Part shown: in pieces, positions 7,032 through 14,154 of the stretch
How the letters are laid out: every line of letters begins with the position of its first letter
How positions within the stretch are numbered: the first letter of the stretch is position 1
Origin: Porphyromonadaceae bacterium UBA4259
Lineage (GTDB): Bacteria > Bacteroidota > Bacteroidia > Bacteroidales > Muribaculaceae
Assembly (NCBI GenBank): GCA_002396125.1
Contig: DGWL01000056.1
Span: forward strand, 1-23,382
Reading direction: 5' to 3'
DNA: 23,382 nt
Program-made: the position numbers and the translations under genes
Notes under the pieces: generated by a model
What the model saw: the letters and a program-made list of their open reading frames with translations, nothing else
Databases searched by the model: none
Told to the model about the DNA's origin: nothing

Positions 7032-7931
7032 TTAAAACACCTTCTTGTCCTCGCCGGTAAACGACTGGAAGAGGGCGTTGGCAAGGCTCGAGGCGCCAAT
7101 GCGGAAGTAGCGGTTGTTGAGCCACTGCTCACCAAGCACTTCCTTGACGATAGTGTAGTATTTCACCGCATCCTCGGTAGTGCGAATGCCTCCTGCGGCC
7201 TTGAAGCCCACCATAATGCCATGTTTCTCGTAGTATTCCTTGATGCACTGGCACATCACCCAAGCAGCCTCAAGCGAGGCACCGGGATAAATCTTGCCGG
7301 TCGACGTCTTGATGAAGTCGGCACCCGAGTACATTGCCAGTATCGAAGCCTTCTTGATGTTCTCGGCGGTTTCAAGGCAGCCTGTTTCAAGGATTACCTT
7401 TAACAACTTGCCGCGGCAAGCGTGCTTTATCTCGGCGATTTCGTCGCATAGCTCCTCGTAGGCACCGTCGATAAAGTAGCCCATGTTGATAACGATGTCA
7501 ACCTCGTCGGCACCGTCGGCAACTGCCAGAGCAGTCTCGGCAATCTTTGTTTCCAGGTGAGCCTGCGAAGCGGGGAAGCTGGCGCTGCACACCACCACGT
7601 CAACGTCGCTCACCTCAAGATTGGCGCGAACCACCTGAGCGAAGTTGCTGTACACGCACACACCGGCCACATTCTTCAGGTCGGGATAGTTGCGCCAGTA
7701 GTCGTTCACCTTTTGCGTGAAAGCCGCCACGCTACGCTCGCTGTCGGTGGTGCTTAGCGTGGTGAGGTCAACTGTGTTGAGCAAGAATTGCTGCACCTCG
7801 GGCGTGTTGTTCTCGGCGCAATGCTCGTCAATAATCTTTTGCACCTCGGCCTTCACCTTTGCGTCGTCGGTTATCACATTGCTGGCTGCGATTGCGGCCA
7901 TGTACTTGTTTTGATTAACTTGTTCTGCCAT
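7032..7931 (-). CDS. deoC: Deoxyribose-phosphate aldolase
   Basis: 299 residues. A class I aldolase that cleaves 2-deoxyribose-5-phosphate to acetaldehyde and glyceraldehyde-3-phosphate in cytoplasmic deoxynucleoside catabolism. Visible family motifs are GADEVDIVIN (catalytic Asp about D145), KVILETG, DFIKTSTG with the Schiff-base Lys at about 208, and GFKAAGGIRT with the proton-relay Lys at about 244. The N-terminus (MAEQVNQNKYMAAIAASNVI) adds about 40 residues compared with the short E. coli enzyme, which is usual for the longer type. It starts 23 bases after the stop of the MazG-like gene, so the two are probably cotranscribed. Both act on nucleotide-derived substrates. Confidence 0.96.
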   Translation of the reverse strand: MAEQVNQNKYMAAIAASNVITDDAKVKAEVQKIIDEHCAENNTPEVQQFLLNTVDLTTLSTTDSERSVAAFTQKVNDYWRNYPDLKNVAGVCVYSNFAQVVRANLEVSDVDVVVCSASFPASQAHLETKIAETALAVADGADEVDIVINMGYFIDGAYEELCDEIAEIKHACRGKLLKVILETGCLETAENIKKASILAMYSGADFIKTSTGKIYPGASLEAAWVMCQCIKEYYEKHGIMVGFKAAGGIRTTEDAVKYYTIVKEVLGEQWLNNRYFRIGASSLANALFQSFTGEDKKVF

Positions 7932-7954
7932 AATGTTGTTAAGTGTGTATATTT

Positions 7955-8281
7955 TTATATTAATTTATTGTTTTCCTTGTGTCGAGTGGCATCGCGCTGG
8001 GTCTTCTTGGCGATGTTGCGCTCAAGTGCTTCGTCAAGGTCAACGCCGGTCTGATTGGCAAGGCACATCACCACCCACATCACGTCGGCGAGCTCATCGC
8101 CCAGGTCGCGGTTCTCATCGCTGGGCTTGCACGACTGCTCGCCATAGCGGCGAGCAATGATGCGCGCTACTTCGCCCACTTCCTCGGTGAGGATGGCCAT
8201 GTTGGTCAACTCGTTGAAGTAGCGCACACCATAGGTTTTAATCCACTGGTCAACTCGCTCTTGTGCCTCTTGTATTGTCAT
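7955..8281 (-). CDS. MazG-like nucleotide pyrophosphohydrolase
   Basis: A 108-residue all-alpha NTP pyrophosphohydrolase of the MazG-like group, probably removing non-canonical nucleoside triphosphates. The metal-binding pattern is intact: EEVGE (E33, E34, E37), then DELADVMW (D62, E63, D66). The length fits single-domain members rather than the two-domain E. coli MazG. It lies between a secreted-protein gene (25 bases upstream) and deoC (23 bases downstream). From family knowledge, dtd, this gene and deoC are commonly neighbours in Bacteroidales, so the secreted-protein gene looks like an addition. The exact substrate cannot be read from the sequence. Confidence 0.88.
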   Translation of the reverse strand: MTIQEAQERVDQWIKTYGVRYFNELTNMAILTEEVGEVARIIARRYGEQSCKPSDENRDLGDELADVMWVVMCLANQTGVDLDEALERNIAKKTQRDATRHKENNKLI

Positions 8282-8306
8282 TGCCCGGTGTTATGTTTTT
8301 TTTAGA

Positions 8307-9497
8307 CTACTTTACCACCTTGGTTGTCGATGTGGTACCATCGCTATAGCGAGTAACCTTGATGGCGATGCCTGATGGATTTGTAATCTCCTGTCCTGCT
8401 AAGTTGTAGTAGCGCTCGCTGGCAACGTTTTTTCCAGTATTCACATTCTCGATGGCGCTTGGAATTACCTCAAGGTAGACAATATCGGATGAGTTGCGCA
8501 CGCCGTCGACTGTGTAATGAGTCTGAATACCTATGCGCCGGGTGAGCAGTGGATTGTCGCCACTATTGGTGCGATAGAAGTAGACGCGATGCAGATAGAA
8601 GTCATTACCACTGAAGCCATAGGGAATCTCGGTCATGTCCTGATCGAAACCATTGCCTTCTCCATAGGTCGCCGCATCAAAGGTGAACAACTGGTCTTGG
8701 TCGGTGTAGATGCTGTAGGTCACCTTGTCGGAATGTAGTGTATTTCCGTCAACATCTTGCAGGTTGATGTTGAAGTCGAAGCGGGTGTAGCCACTCTCAT
8801 CGCCGCAGTCGAAGAACTCAACAGCCTCGGGATTAGCGGGAACTGCAGCAACAGCCTCGCTTAGAGGTGTGTAGGTTGAGCCCCACTCAATGGTTGCCAG
8901 CGAACTGTCATCGCTCCACACGCCAGCCAGTCCGTGAGCCAGTATGTTATTGGGGTATTCGGCCGAGGCATCACCTTCTGAGCCGACTAAAGTTATGACA
9001 CCAGTTGTGGCATCAACAGCATAAGTCACAGCCTCAACGCCCTCGTCAGGAGTGAAATCCATCCAATAGTAACCATCGCCCAGGTCTACCAAGGAGTTCT
9101 GTCCCCATGCCAGAATCAGGCCATAGTTATACTCCTCGTTGAAGGCTACATATTGTCCCAGAGGCACCGTGATGGTGGAACCATCATCGCTGAGCTCTCC
9201 TTGAACCCACACGCCGGTTCCCTCGCCATAGGCCAATGGGTCGAGCAGATACACAGTCTTGCCGTCGGGGGCATAGGTGATTTTCATTTGCCCCGTCTGG
9301 TGGGTGGCATCGTAGCCATAGAGACTTGCAGTCATATACTCGCCCGAGCGGCTGTAGACAACTACGTCGCCCTCAGGTTGCTCGGTAATAATCTCCACAT
9401 CGGCTTTAACAGTTGGTTTGCTCATCTTGTGGACTGTTTGAGCGCCTGCGAATAATGCCATCGACGCTACAATAGAAAGAAGTAATAATTTTTTCAT
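8307..9497 (-). CDS. Secreted beta-rich protein of unknown function with Por-tail-like C-terminus
   Basis: A 396-residue protein with a clear signal peptide (MKKLLLLSIVASMALFAGAQ). Residues about 70-130 (MKITYAPDGKTVYLLDPLAY, GVWVQGEL, TVPLGQYVAF) resemble the N-terminal domain of the protein at 2178-4031, in the order 'VY..DP / WV.G / GQY'. Around residues 225-350 is a second beta region with DFNINLQDVDGNTLHSDKV, then VYFYRTNSG and RRIGIQTHYTVDG. The C-terminus (RYYNLAGQEITNPSGIAI, then STTKVVK) is like the short C-terminal tail of that other protein. No catalytic motif is recognised, so the role is unknown. The gene sits between dtd and the MazG-like gene, with a 310-base spacer upstream. 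Confidence 0.8.
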   Translation of the reverse strand: MKKLLLLSIVASMALFAGAQTVHKMSKPTVKADVEIITEQPEGDVVVYSRSGEYMTASLYGYDATHQTGQMKITYAPDGKTVYLLDPLAYGEGTGVWVQGELSDDGSTITVPLGQYVAFNEEYNYGLILAWGQNSLVDLGDGYYWMDFTPDEGVEAVTYAVDATTGVITLVGSEGDASAEYPNNILAHGLAGVWSDDSSLATIEWGSTYTPLSEAVAAVPANPEAVEFFDCGDESGYTRFDFNINLQDVDGNTLHSDKVTYSIYTDQDQLFTFDAATYGEGNGFDQDMTEIPYGFSGNDFYLHRVYFYRTNSGDNPLLTRRIGIQTHYTVDGVRNSSDIVYLEVIPSAIENVNTGKNVASERYYNLAGQEITNPSGIAIKVTRYSDGTTSTTKVVK

Positions 9498-9807
9498 AAT
9501 AATCTAATACCGCAGCACTTTGGTTTAACAATGGAAAAGGTCTCTATCTAAAGTTAATATTGATTTGAATTTTGTCACATTTGATTTTCACTAATCTCAG
9601 TGCTGCATTTCAAGAAAAGAAAATCATCAATGACAATGCAAATATAAATATAAAAACCGAGAAAAACACACCATTTGCTATAATTCTTAAATAAAGAATT
9701 TATCAAATGTGCGCTTCACTCAAAATTTCATTAAACCGAGGCAATAAAATAAAACAAAGAAGTCAACTAAAATTGTTTTTGTTATTCTGGAAAAACCGTA
9801 GCAGTGG
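9498..9807. other. Spacer between dtd and the secreted-protein gene, with a candidate minus-strand promoter
   Basis: An AT-rich 310-base spacer without a credible gene. On the minus strand TATATTTG (9639-9646) fits the Bacteroidota -7 element, but no clear -33 TTTG lies at the right distance. An 8-base inverted repeat, GCAGCACT (9512-9519) / AGTGCTGC (9599-9606), flanks most of the predicted 5' leader. The secreted-protein gene may therefore start its own transcript, separate from dtd. Confidence 0.45.
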
Positions 9808-10260
9808 TTATTCACGCAGTCGAGAGTCGATGATTATTGTCACCGGGCCGTCGTTGATGAGACCCACTTGCATGTCGGCACCAAACACGCCCCTCTTCAC
9901 CTCACGGCCCAGCAGTCGCTGCACCTCCTCGCAGTAGAGCTCATACAGGGGCACTGCTAGCTCGTGGCCGGCGGCATGGATATAGCTTGGACGATTACCT
10001 TTCTTGGTGCTGGCATTGAGAGTGAACTGGCTCACGGCCAGCACATCGCCGCCCGAGTCTTGAATGCTGCGGTTCATCACGCCGTTCTCATCGTCCATGA
10101 TGCGCAGGTTCACCGTCTTTAAAGCAAGCCAACGTGCCTCGTCGGGCGTGTCGCCCTGAGCGACACCCACAAGCACCATCAACCCACCGCCAATGGCACT
10201 GTGCAACTGCCCATCGATGGTAACACTAGCCTCTTTAACTCGCTGAATAATAATACGCAT
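9808..10260 (-). CDS. dtd: D-aminoacyl-tRNA deacylase
   Basis: At 150 residues this is the standard DTD length. It hydrolyses D-amino acids (D-Tyr and others) and Gly from mischarged tRNAs, a chirality proofreading step in the cytoplasm. Both signature motifs are present: SQFTL (77-81), the SQxxL motif, and NDGPVT (136-141), the NxGP(V)T motif with the cis Gly-Pro that rejects L-amino acids. The N-terminus MRIIIQRVKEASVTIDG is typical. It is first in the minus-strand run leading to the MazG-like gene and deoC. TATATTTG at 10287-10294 upstream is a candidate -7 element. Confidence 0.97.
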   Translation of the reverse strand: MRIIIQRVKEASVTIDGQLHSAIGGGLMVLVGVAQGDTPDEARWLALKTVNLRIMDDENGVMNRSIQDSGGDVLAVSQFTLNASTKKGNRPSYIHAAGHELAVPLYELYCEEVQRLLGREVKRGVFGADMQVGLINDGPVTIIIDSRLRE

Positions 10261-10286
10261 TTCTTCTTCTCTTTTAATAACACTTG

Positions 10287-10294
10287 CAAATATA
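10287..10294 (-). promoter_or_regulatory. Candidate -7 element for dtd
   Basis: TATATTTG on the minus strand fits TAnnTTTG and lies about 27 bases upstream of the dtd start. No well-spaced TTTG is seen upstream, so this is a weaker call. Confidence 0.4.
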
Positions 10295-10363
10295 CAAAAA
10301 ACTACTTAATACTCTGCCATAATAGGTACACAAAAAAATCATTGCCATCATGCCGGGCACCAC

Positions 10364-10404
10364 TAAAAAAACAAAGCATCCCTCACAATATTGCAAGGGA
10401 TGCT
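10364..10404 (-). terminator. Rho-independent terminator after tRNA-Asp
   Basis: A perfect 9-base stem AGCATCCCT / AGGGATGCT (10375-10383 with 10396-10404) is followed on the minus strand by TTTGTTTTTTTAG. It ends the tRNA transcript before dtd. Confidence 0.9.
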
Positions 10405-10412
10405 GTGCAATG

Positions 10413-10486
10413 CGGTGCGTACAGGACTCGAACCAGCGACCTCCTGCGTGACAGGCAGGCATTCTAACCAACTGAACTAACGCACC
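10413..10486 (-). tRNA. tRNA-Asp (GTC)
   Basis: A 74-base cloverleaf on the minus strand. The acceptor GGTGCGT/ACGCACC pairs perfectly; the D arm is GTTC...GAAT; the anticodon stem CCTGC/GCAGG has loop CTGTCAC (anticodon GTC); the T loop is TTCGAGT; the discriminator is G. CCA is not encoded. The T stem GCTGG/CCTGT has a U-U mismatch at its middle pair. It has its own promoter and terminator. Confidence 0.95.
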
Positions 10487-10527
10487 ATCATGTAAATACT
10501 CCGGTCGTGTTTTCGACTTTTGCGGTG

Positions 10528-10558
10528 CAAAGGTAGAGCAAATTTTTGAATTACCAAA
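10528..10558 (-). promoter_or_regulatory. Promoter of tRNA-Asp
   Basis: On the minus strand TTTG (10555-10558), a 19-base spacer and TACCTTTG (10528-10535) give an exact match to the Bacteroidota consensus. It lies about 42 bases upstream of the mature tRNA 5' end. Confidence 0.8.
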
Positions 10559-10661
10559 AAAATCACGTTTTTTTTGCAAAAAAAATGCTTACATTCCGTT
10601 TCTTGCCCACTCTACAAGTTAAAACCAATTGATGGATTAGCGATAACTCAAAACTATTTAC

Positions 10662-10669
10662 TACCTTTG
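10662..10669 (+). promoter_or_regulatory. -7 element of the metG promoter
   Basis: TACCTTTG fits TAnnTTTG exactly, about 40 bases before the metG start. The -33 side is weak (TTAG at 10637-10640, 21-base spacing). Confidence 0.6.
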
Positions 10670-10708
10670 CACAATAATTCAGTAAAATCACAGTAATTCT
10701 CTATAATT

Positions 10709-12754
10709 ATGGAAGAAAAGAAAAAATATTCACGCACGCTCGTGACAACTGCCTTGCCCTATGCCAACGGACCGGTACACATTGGGCACCTGGCCGGAGT
10801 TTATGTACCCGCCGACATCTATGTGCGCTACCTGCGCCTCAAGGGTGAGGATGTGCTAATGATAGGCGGCAGCGACGAGCATGGCGTGCCCATTACCATC
10901 AAGGCACAAAAGGAAGGTGTTACACCTCAAGACATCGTTGACCGATATCACAAGATAATAAAGGACTCGATGGCGGGGCTGGGTATCTCGTTCGACGTGT
11001 ACAGCCGCACCACCAGTGAGATGCATCGCCGCACTGCCAGCGACTTCTTCAAGACACTCTACGACAAAGGGGAATTTGTGGAGAAGATGAGTAAGCAGTT
11101 CTACGACGAGGAGGCCGACCAGTGGCTTGCCGACCGCTACATCACCGGCACATGCCCGCATTGCGGCAATGAGCATGCCTATGGCGACCAGTGCGAGGCT
11201 TGCGGCACGTCGCTCAACGCCACCGACCTCATCAATCCGCGCAGCGCCATCACCGGCAACGTGCCTGTGCTCAAGGAGACCAAGCACTGGTACATGCCGC
11301 TCGACAAGTGGGAGCCACGCCTCAGGCAGTGGATTCTCGAGGAGCACAAGGAGTGGAAAACCAACGTCTACGGCCAGTGCAAGTCGTGGCTCGACGCAGG
11401 CTTGCAGCCTCGTGCCGTGACCCGCGACCTCAACTGGGGAATTCCCGTGCCCATTGAGGGCGCCGAGGGCAAAGTGCTCTACGTGTGGTTTGACGCACCC
11501 ATTGGCTACATCAGCAACACCAAGGAGTTGCGCCCCGACGACTGGGAGAAATACTGGAAAGCCCCCGACACACGCATCATCCACTTCATTGGCAAGGACA
11601 ACATCGTGTTCCATTGCCTCATTTTCCCCGCCATGCTCATGGCCGAGGGCAGCTACCAGTTGCCCGAGAACGTGCCGGCCAATGAGTTCCTCAACCTTGA
11701 GGGCGACAAGATTTCCACCAGCCGCAACTGGGCGGTGTGGCTCAACGAATATCTCGAGGACTTCCCGGGCAAGCAGGATGTGCTGCGCTACGTGCTCACC
11801 GCCAACGCTCCCGAGACCAAAGACAACGACTTCACCTGGAAAGACTTCCAGGATCGCAACAACAATGAACTGGTAGCTATCCTGGGCAACTTCGTTAACC
11901 GCGCCATTGTGCTTACCAACAAGTACTTCGACGGCGTGATTCCCGAGGCCCACGAGCTCACCGACTACGACCGCGCCACAATCGAAGAATTTAAGGGCGT
12001 GAAAGACGCGCTGAGTCAGGCGCTCGACACTTTCCACTTCCGCGCGGCGCTCGCCGAGGCCATGAAGCTGGCACGCATCGGCAACAAGTATCTCGCCGAC
12101 ACCGAGCCTTGGAAACTCGCCAAGACCGACATGCCACGCGTGGAAACCATCATGAACCTGGCACTGCAAATCACCGCCAACCTTGCCATTGCCTTTGAGC
12201 CGTTCTTGCCTTTCAGCGCCGAGAAACTGCGCGCCATGATTAACATGGACAGCGTCCTGTGGGACAAGCTGGGCGACATCGACATCCTGAAGGCTGGCGA
12301 CCGCGTGGAGAAACCGGTATTGCTCTTTGAGAAAATCGACGACGAGACCATCAAGGTGCAGACCGACCGTCTCGAGCGCATCAAGCAGGAGAACATCCTC
12401 AAGAATTTCCAGCCCAAGGCAGTAGCGCCAACGGTGTCGTTCGACGACTTCCAGAAGCTCGACATTCGCGTGGGCAAGGTGCTCAACTGTGAGAAAGTGA
12501 AAAAGGCCGACAAACTGCTCAAGTTCACCATCGACGACGGCATGAAGGGACGCACCATCGTCTCGGGTATCGCCAAGTTCTACCAGCCCGAGGATCTCAT
12601 TGGCAAGGAGGTGTGCTTCATTGCCAACTTCGCCCCACGCACCCTCAAGGGCGTGGAGTCGCAAGGCATGATTCTCAGCGCCGAGGATGCCGACGGCCGC
12701 CTTGTGGTGATTGGCCCTCACGGCGAGGTGCGCCCGGGCGTGCAAGTGGGCTAA
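10709..12754 (+). CDS. metG: Methionyl-tRNA synthetase
   Basis: 681 residues. Charges tRNA-Met, including the initiator, with methionine in the cytoplasm. The class I core has PYANGPVHIGHLAG (HIGH at 24-27) and GDKISTSRNWAV (the KMSKS equivalent KISTS at 334-338). The inserted zinc knuckle has two CxxC pairs (C149/C152 and C162/C165), one knuckle of the MetG1-type arrangement. The anticodon-binding helical domain runs to about residue 560. A C-terminal EMAP/Trbp111-like tRNA-binding domain (FQKLDIRVGKVLNCEKVKKA, then PRTLKGVESQGMIL) spans about 575-681 and supports a dimeric enzyme. It is monocistronic by context: its own promoter lies upstream and a repeat-filled spacer downstream. Confidence 0.98.
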   Translation: MEEKKKYSRTLVTTALPYANGPVHIGHLAGVYVPADIYVRYLRLKGEDVLMIGGSDEHGVPITIKAQKEGVTPQDIVDRYHKIIKDSMAGLGISFDVYSRTTSEMHRRTASDFFKTLYDKGEFVEKMSKQFYDEEADQWLADRYITGTCPHCGNEHAYGDQCEACGTSLNATDLINPRSAITGNVPVLKETKHWYMPLDKWEPRLRQWILEEHKEWKTNVYGQCKSWLDAGLQPRAVTRDLNWGIPVPIEGAEGKVLYVWFDAPIGYISNTKELRPDDWEKYWKAPDTRIIHFIGKDNIVFHCLIFPAMLMAEGSYQLPENVPANEFLNLEGDKISTSRNWAVWLNEYLEDFPGKQDVLRYVLTANAPETKDNDFTWKDFQDRNNNELVAILGNFVNRAIVLTNKYFDGVIPEAHELTDYDRATIEEFKGVKDALSQALDTFHFRAALAEAMKLARIGNKYLADTEPWKLAKTDMPRVETIMNLALQITANLAIAFEPFLPFSAEKLRAMINMDSVLWDKLGDIDILKAGDRVEKPVLLFEKIDDETIKVQTDRLERIKQENILKNFQPKAVAPTVSFDDFQKLDIRVGKVLNCEKVKKADKLLKFTIDDGMKGRTIVSGIAKFYQPEDLIGKEVCFIANFAPRTLKGVESQGMILSAEDADGRLVVIGPHGEVRPGVQVG

Positions 12755-12769
12755 ACCGCTCGCTCTCAC

Positions 12770-12819
12770 ATTGTTCTTATAAACGACAACTTCCCACTTG
12801 ACAGTTTATCAAGAACAAT
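12770..12819. repeat. Inverted repeat after metG (possible terminator)
   Basis: ATTGTTCTTATAAAC (12770-12784) faces GTTTATCAAGAACAAT (12804-12819): 15 pairs with one bulged base and a 19-base loop. There is no T-run, so intrinsic termination is uncertain. Its right arm runs into the first bases of repeat copy 4, so it may instead be part of that element's boundary. Confidence 0.55.
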
Positions 12820-13144
12820 TGCCGGGACGACAGTTATATTGAACTGTACTGACAAACAAAAAACAACAAAACCTGACAAAGAAAACAAACATTTTTTTGT
12901 TGATTTTGTTGTTTTTTTGTTGATTATTAATGAATTAGTGTGTACTGAGATAGTAAGAATTGCCGCCCGGGGGGCGGAAATTAAAGCTTCGCTAAAATTA
13001 TTATTTTTAAAATTTTAAATTGATTTAATTTTAGCGCCCCCGGCGCAATAATTTTCTCGCGCAAGCGAGCTCCTCTATTCTCTAGGCGGTGTTTAGTTTA
13101 AATTAGCGAAATTAGTGTGCCTTGAGGTAGCAAGAGATGCCGCA
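12818..13144. repeat. Structured intergenic repeat, copy 4 (full length)
   Basis: It has the same order of parts as copy 1: A/C-T/G palindrome, CCGCCC-GGG-GGGCGG (12963-12977), AAAATTTT core, GCGCC-CCC-GGCGC (13034-13046), CTCGC-GCAA-GCGAG (13056-13069), and a 3' tail almost identical to that of copy 1. The first 40 bases differ and include ACAGTT-ATATTG-AACTGT. The stems are unchanged while the loop bases differ from copies 1 and 2. Confidence 0.85.
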
Positions 13145-13300
13145 ATTGCCGGGAAGGTCAAACCAAAACAACAAACACTGACAAACAAAACAAAAATATT
13201 TTTTGTTGATTTTGTTGTTTTTTGTTGACTTTGTTTGACTATTAATGAATTAATGTGTCTTGAGAGAAAATTAAAGCTTCGTTAAAATTATTTTTTAACA
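13145..13300. repeat. Structured intergenic repeat, copy 5 (truncated)
   Basis: Begins ATTGCCGGGAAGGTCAAACC and keeps the long palindrome, then jumps to a remnant TTAAAGCTTCGTTAAAATTA. The GC-rich hairpins are missing. It ends about 10 bases before the start codon of the YgjP-like gene, leaving no separate promoter region that I can recognise. Confidence 0.75.
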
Positions 13301-13309
13301 AATAAATTT

Positions 13310-14017
13310 ATGTACTACCTCGACGACAAGGAGTTTGGCCGAGTTTACATCTCGCTTCGCTCACACATGCGCAACATCACCATGCGGTGGCGTGGCGGCA
13401 ACCTCAGCATGAATGCTCCTGTGGGCGTCACCAGGCAGCAACTGGAGCAAGCGCTCAACGAGTTCAGGCCACGCCTGCGACTCAGCAAAGCCGGCGACAG
13501 CCTGTCCTACCACGTGGGGCAGGTGATTCAGTGCTATGGCTTCACCATCACCATTGCTGAGCAAGACCGCGAGCCGCATCTCATCCTTTTTGGCCACAAC
13601 GACAATAACATTACCGTGAGCGTGCCACGTGGCATCGACATCAACTCGCCCCACGCCAAGAAGTGGATTTCCAAGGCGTTGAAAACCGTGGTTCACGACC
13701 GGGCACCGGCCGTGCTGCTGCCATTGGCACGCAGCGTGAGCGACAGGCTGGGAGTGGCACCTAGCCGCTACGAGATAGGACGCGGGTTACGCAAACTTGG
13801 GCATTGCACCCGTACCGACAAGGTGATACAGCTCTCGGCCAATCTCGCATTCCTGCCACAGGAACTCATCGAGCTCATCATCTGCCACGAACTCGCCCAC
13901 ATCACCCACATGAACCACTCGCCACAATTCCATGCACTGGTCAACACCTATGTTGGCGGACGTGAGAAGGAGCTGGAAGCCCGGCTCAAAGTATTCGCCT
14001 GGCCCGTGATGGTGTAG
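13310..14017 (+). CDS. YgjP-like (DUF45) zinc metallopeptidase
   Basis: A 235-residue protein of the YgjP/WLM-type metallopeptidase family (M48-like fold). The zinc site is visible: HELAH (H193, E194, H197) followed by MNHSPQFH, with H203 as probable third ligand. The preceding block LRKLGHCTRTDKVIQLSANL matches the family's 'WGSCs..g.i.LN..L' strand, with LGHC in place of WGSC. The N-terminal half (about 1-115) is beta-rich, as is usual. There is no signal peptide, so it is cytoplasmic. The physiological substrate of the family is not well established. Upstream lies repeat copy 5; it ends convergently against the C10 protease gene. Confidence 0.88.
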   Translation: MYYLDDKEFGRVYISLRSHMRNITMRWRGGNLSMNAPVGVTRQQLEQALNEFRPRLRLSKAGDSLSYHVGQVIQCYGFTITIAEQDREPHLILFGHNDNNITVSVPRGIDINSPHAKKWISKALKTVVHDRAPAVLLPLARSVSDRLGVAPSRYEIGRGLRKLGHCTRTDKVIQLSANLAFLPQELIELIICHELAHITHMNHSPQFHALVNTYVGGREKELEARLKVFAWPVMV

Positions 14018-14049
14018 TGTGTATTCACCGGCTTTTTTTTGGGAAAGGT

Positions 14050-14093
14050 ATAAAAACAAAGCTGCCACGCGTGAGTTTATCGCGTGGCAGCTT
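14050..14093 (-). terminator. Terminator of the C10 protease gene
   Basis: A perfect 13-base stem AAGCTGCCACGCG / CGCGTGGCAGCTT (14059-14071 with 14081-14093) is followed on the minus strand by TTTGTTTTTATA. On the plus strand it lacks a T-run, although it may still block read-through from the metallopeptidase gene. Confidence 0.85.
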
Positions 14094-14154
14094 GTGGTTA
14101 ATTGATGTGCCTGGTCACAATAGTGTTACCGGGCATCACTGGCGGTTGCGATGC

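Noticed and set aside
9512..9606. The 8-base inverted repeat GCAGCACT/AGTGCTGC as a riboswitch or operator.
   Set aside because: The arms are short and 79 bases apart with no recognisable aptamer between them; chance is a sufficient explanation.
10856..12769. A 637-codon open frame on the minus strand opposite metG.
   Set aside because: It is the antisense mirror of a gene with every MetRS motif; the translation is low-complexity His/Val/Leu/Glu-rich and matches no family pattern. Similar long mirrors opposite polA, the C10 protease and the helicase were dropped for the same reason.
14026..14045. The T-run after the YgjP-like gene as its own intrinsic terminator.
   Set aside because: No GC-rich stem precedes the T-run; the strong hairpin further on (14059-14093) is oriented with its T-run for the minus-strand protease gene.
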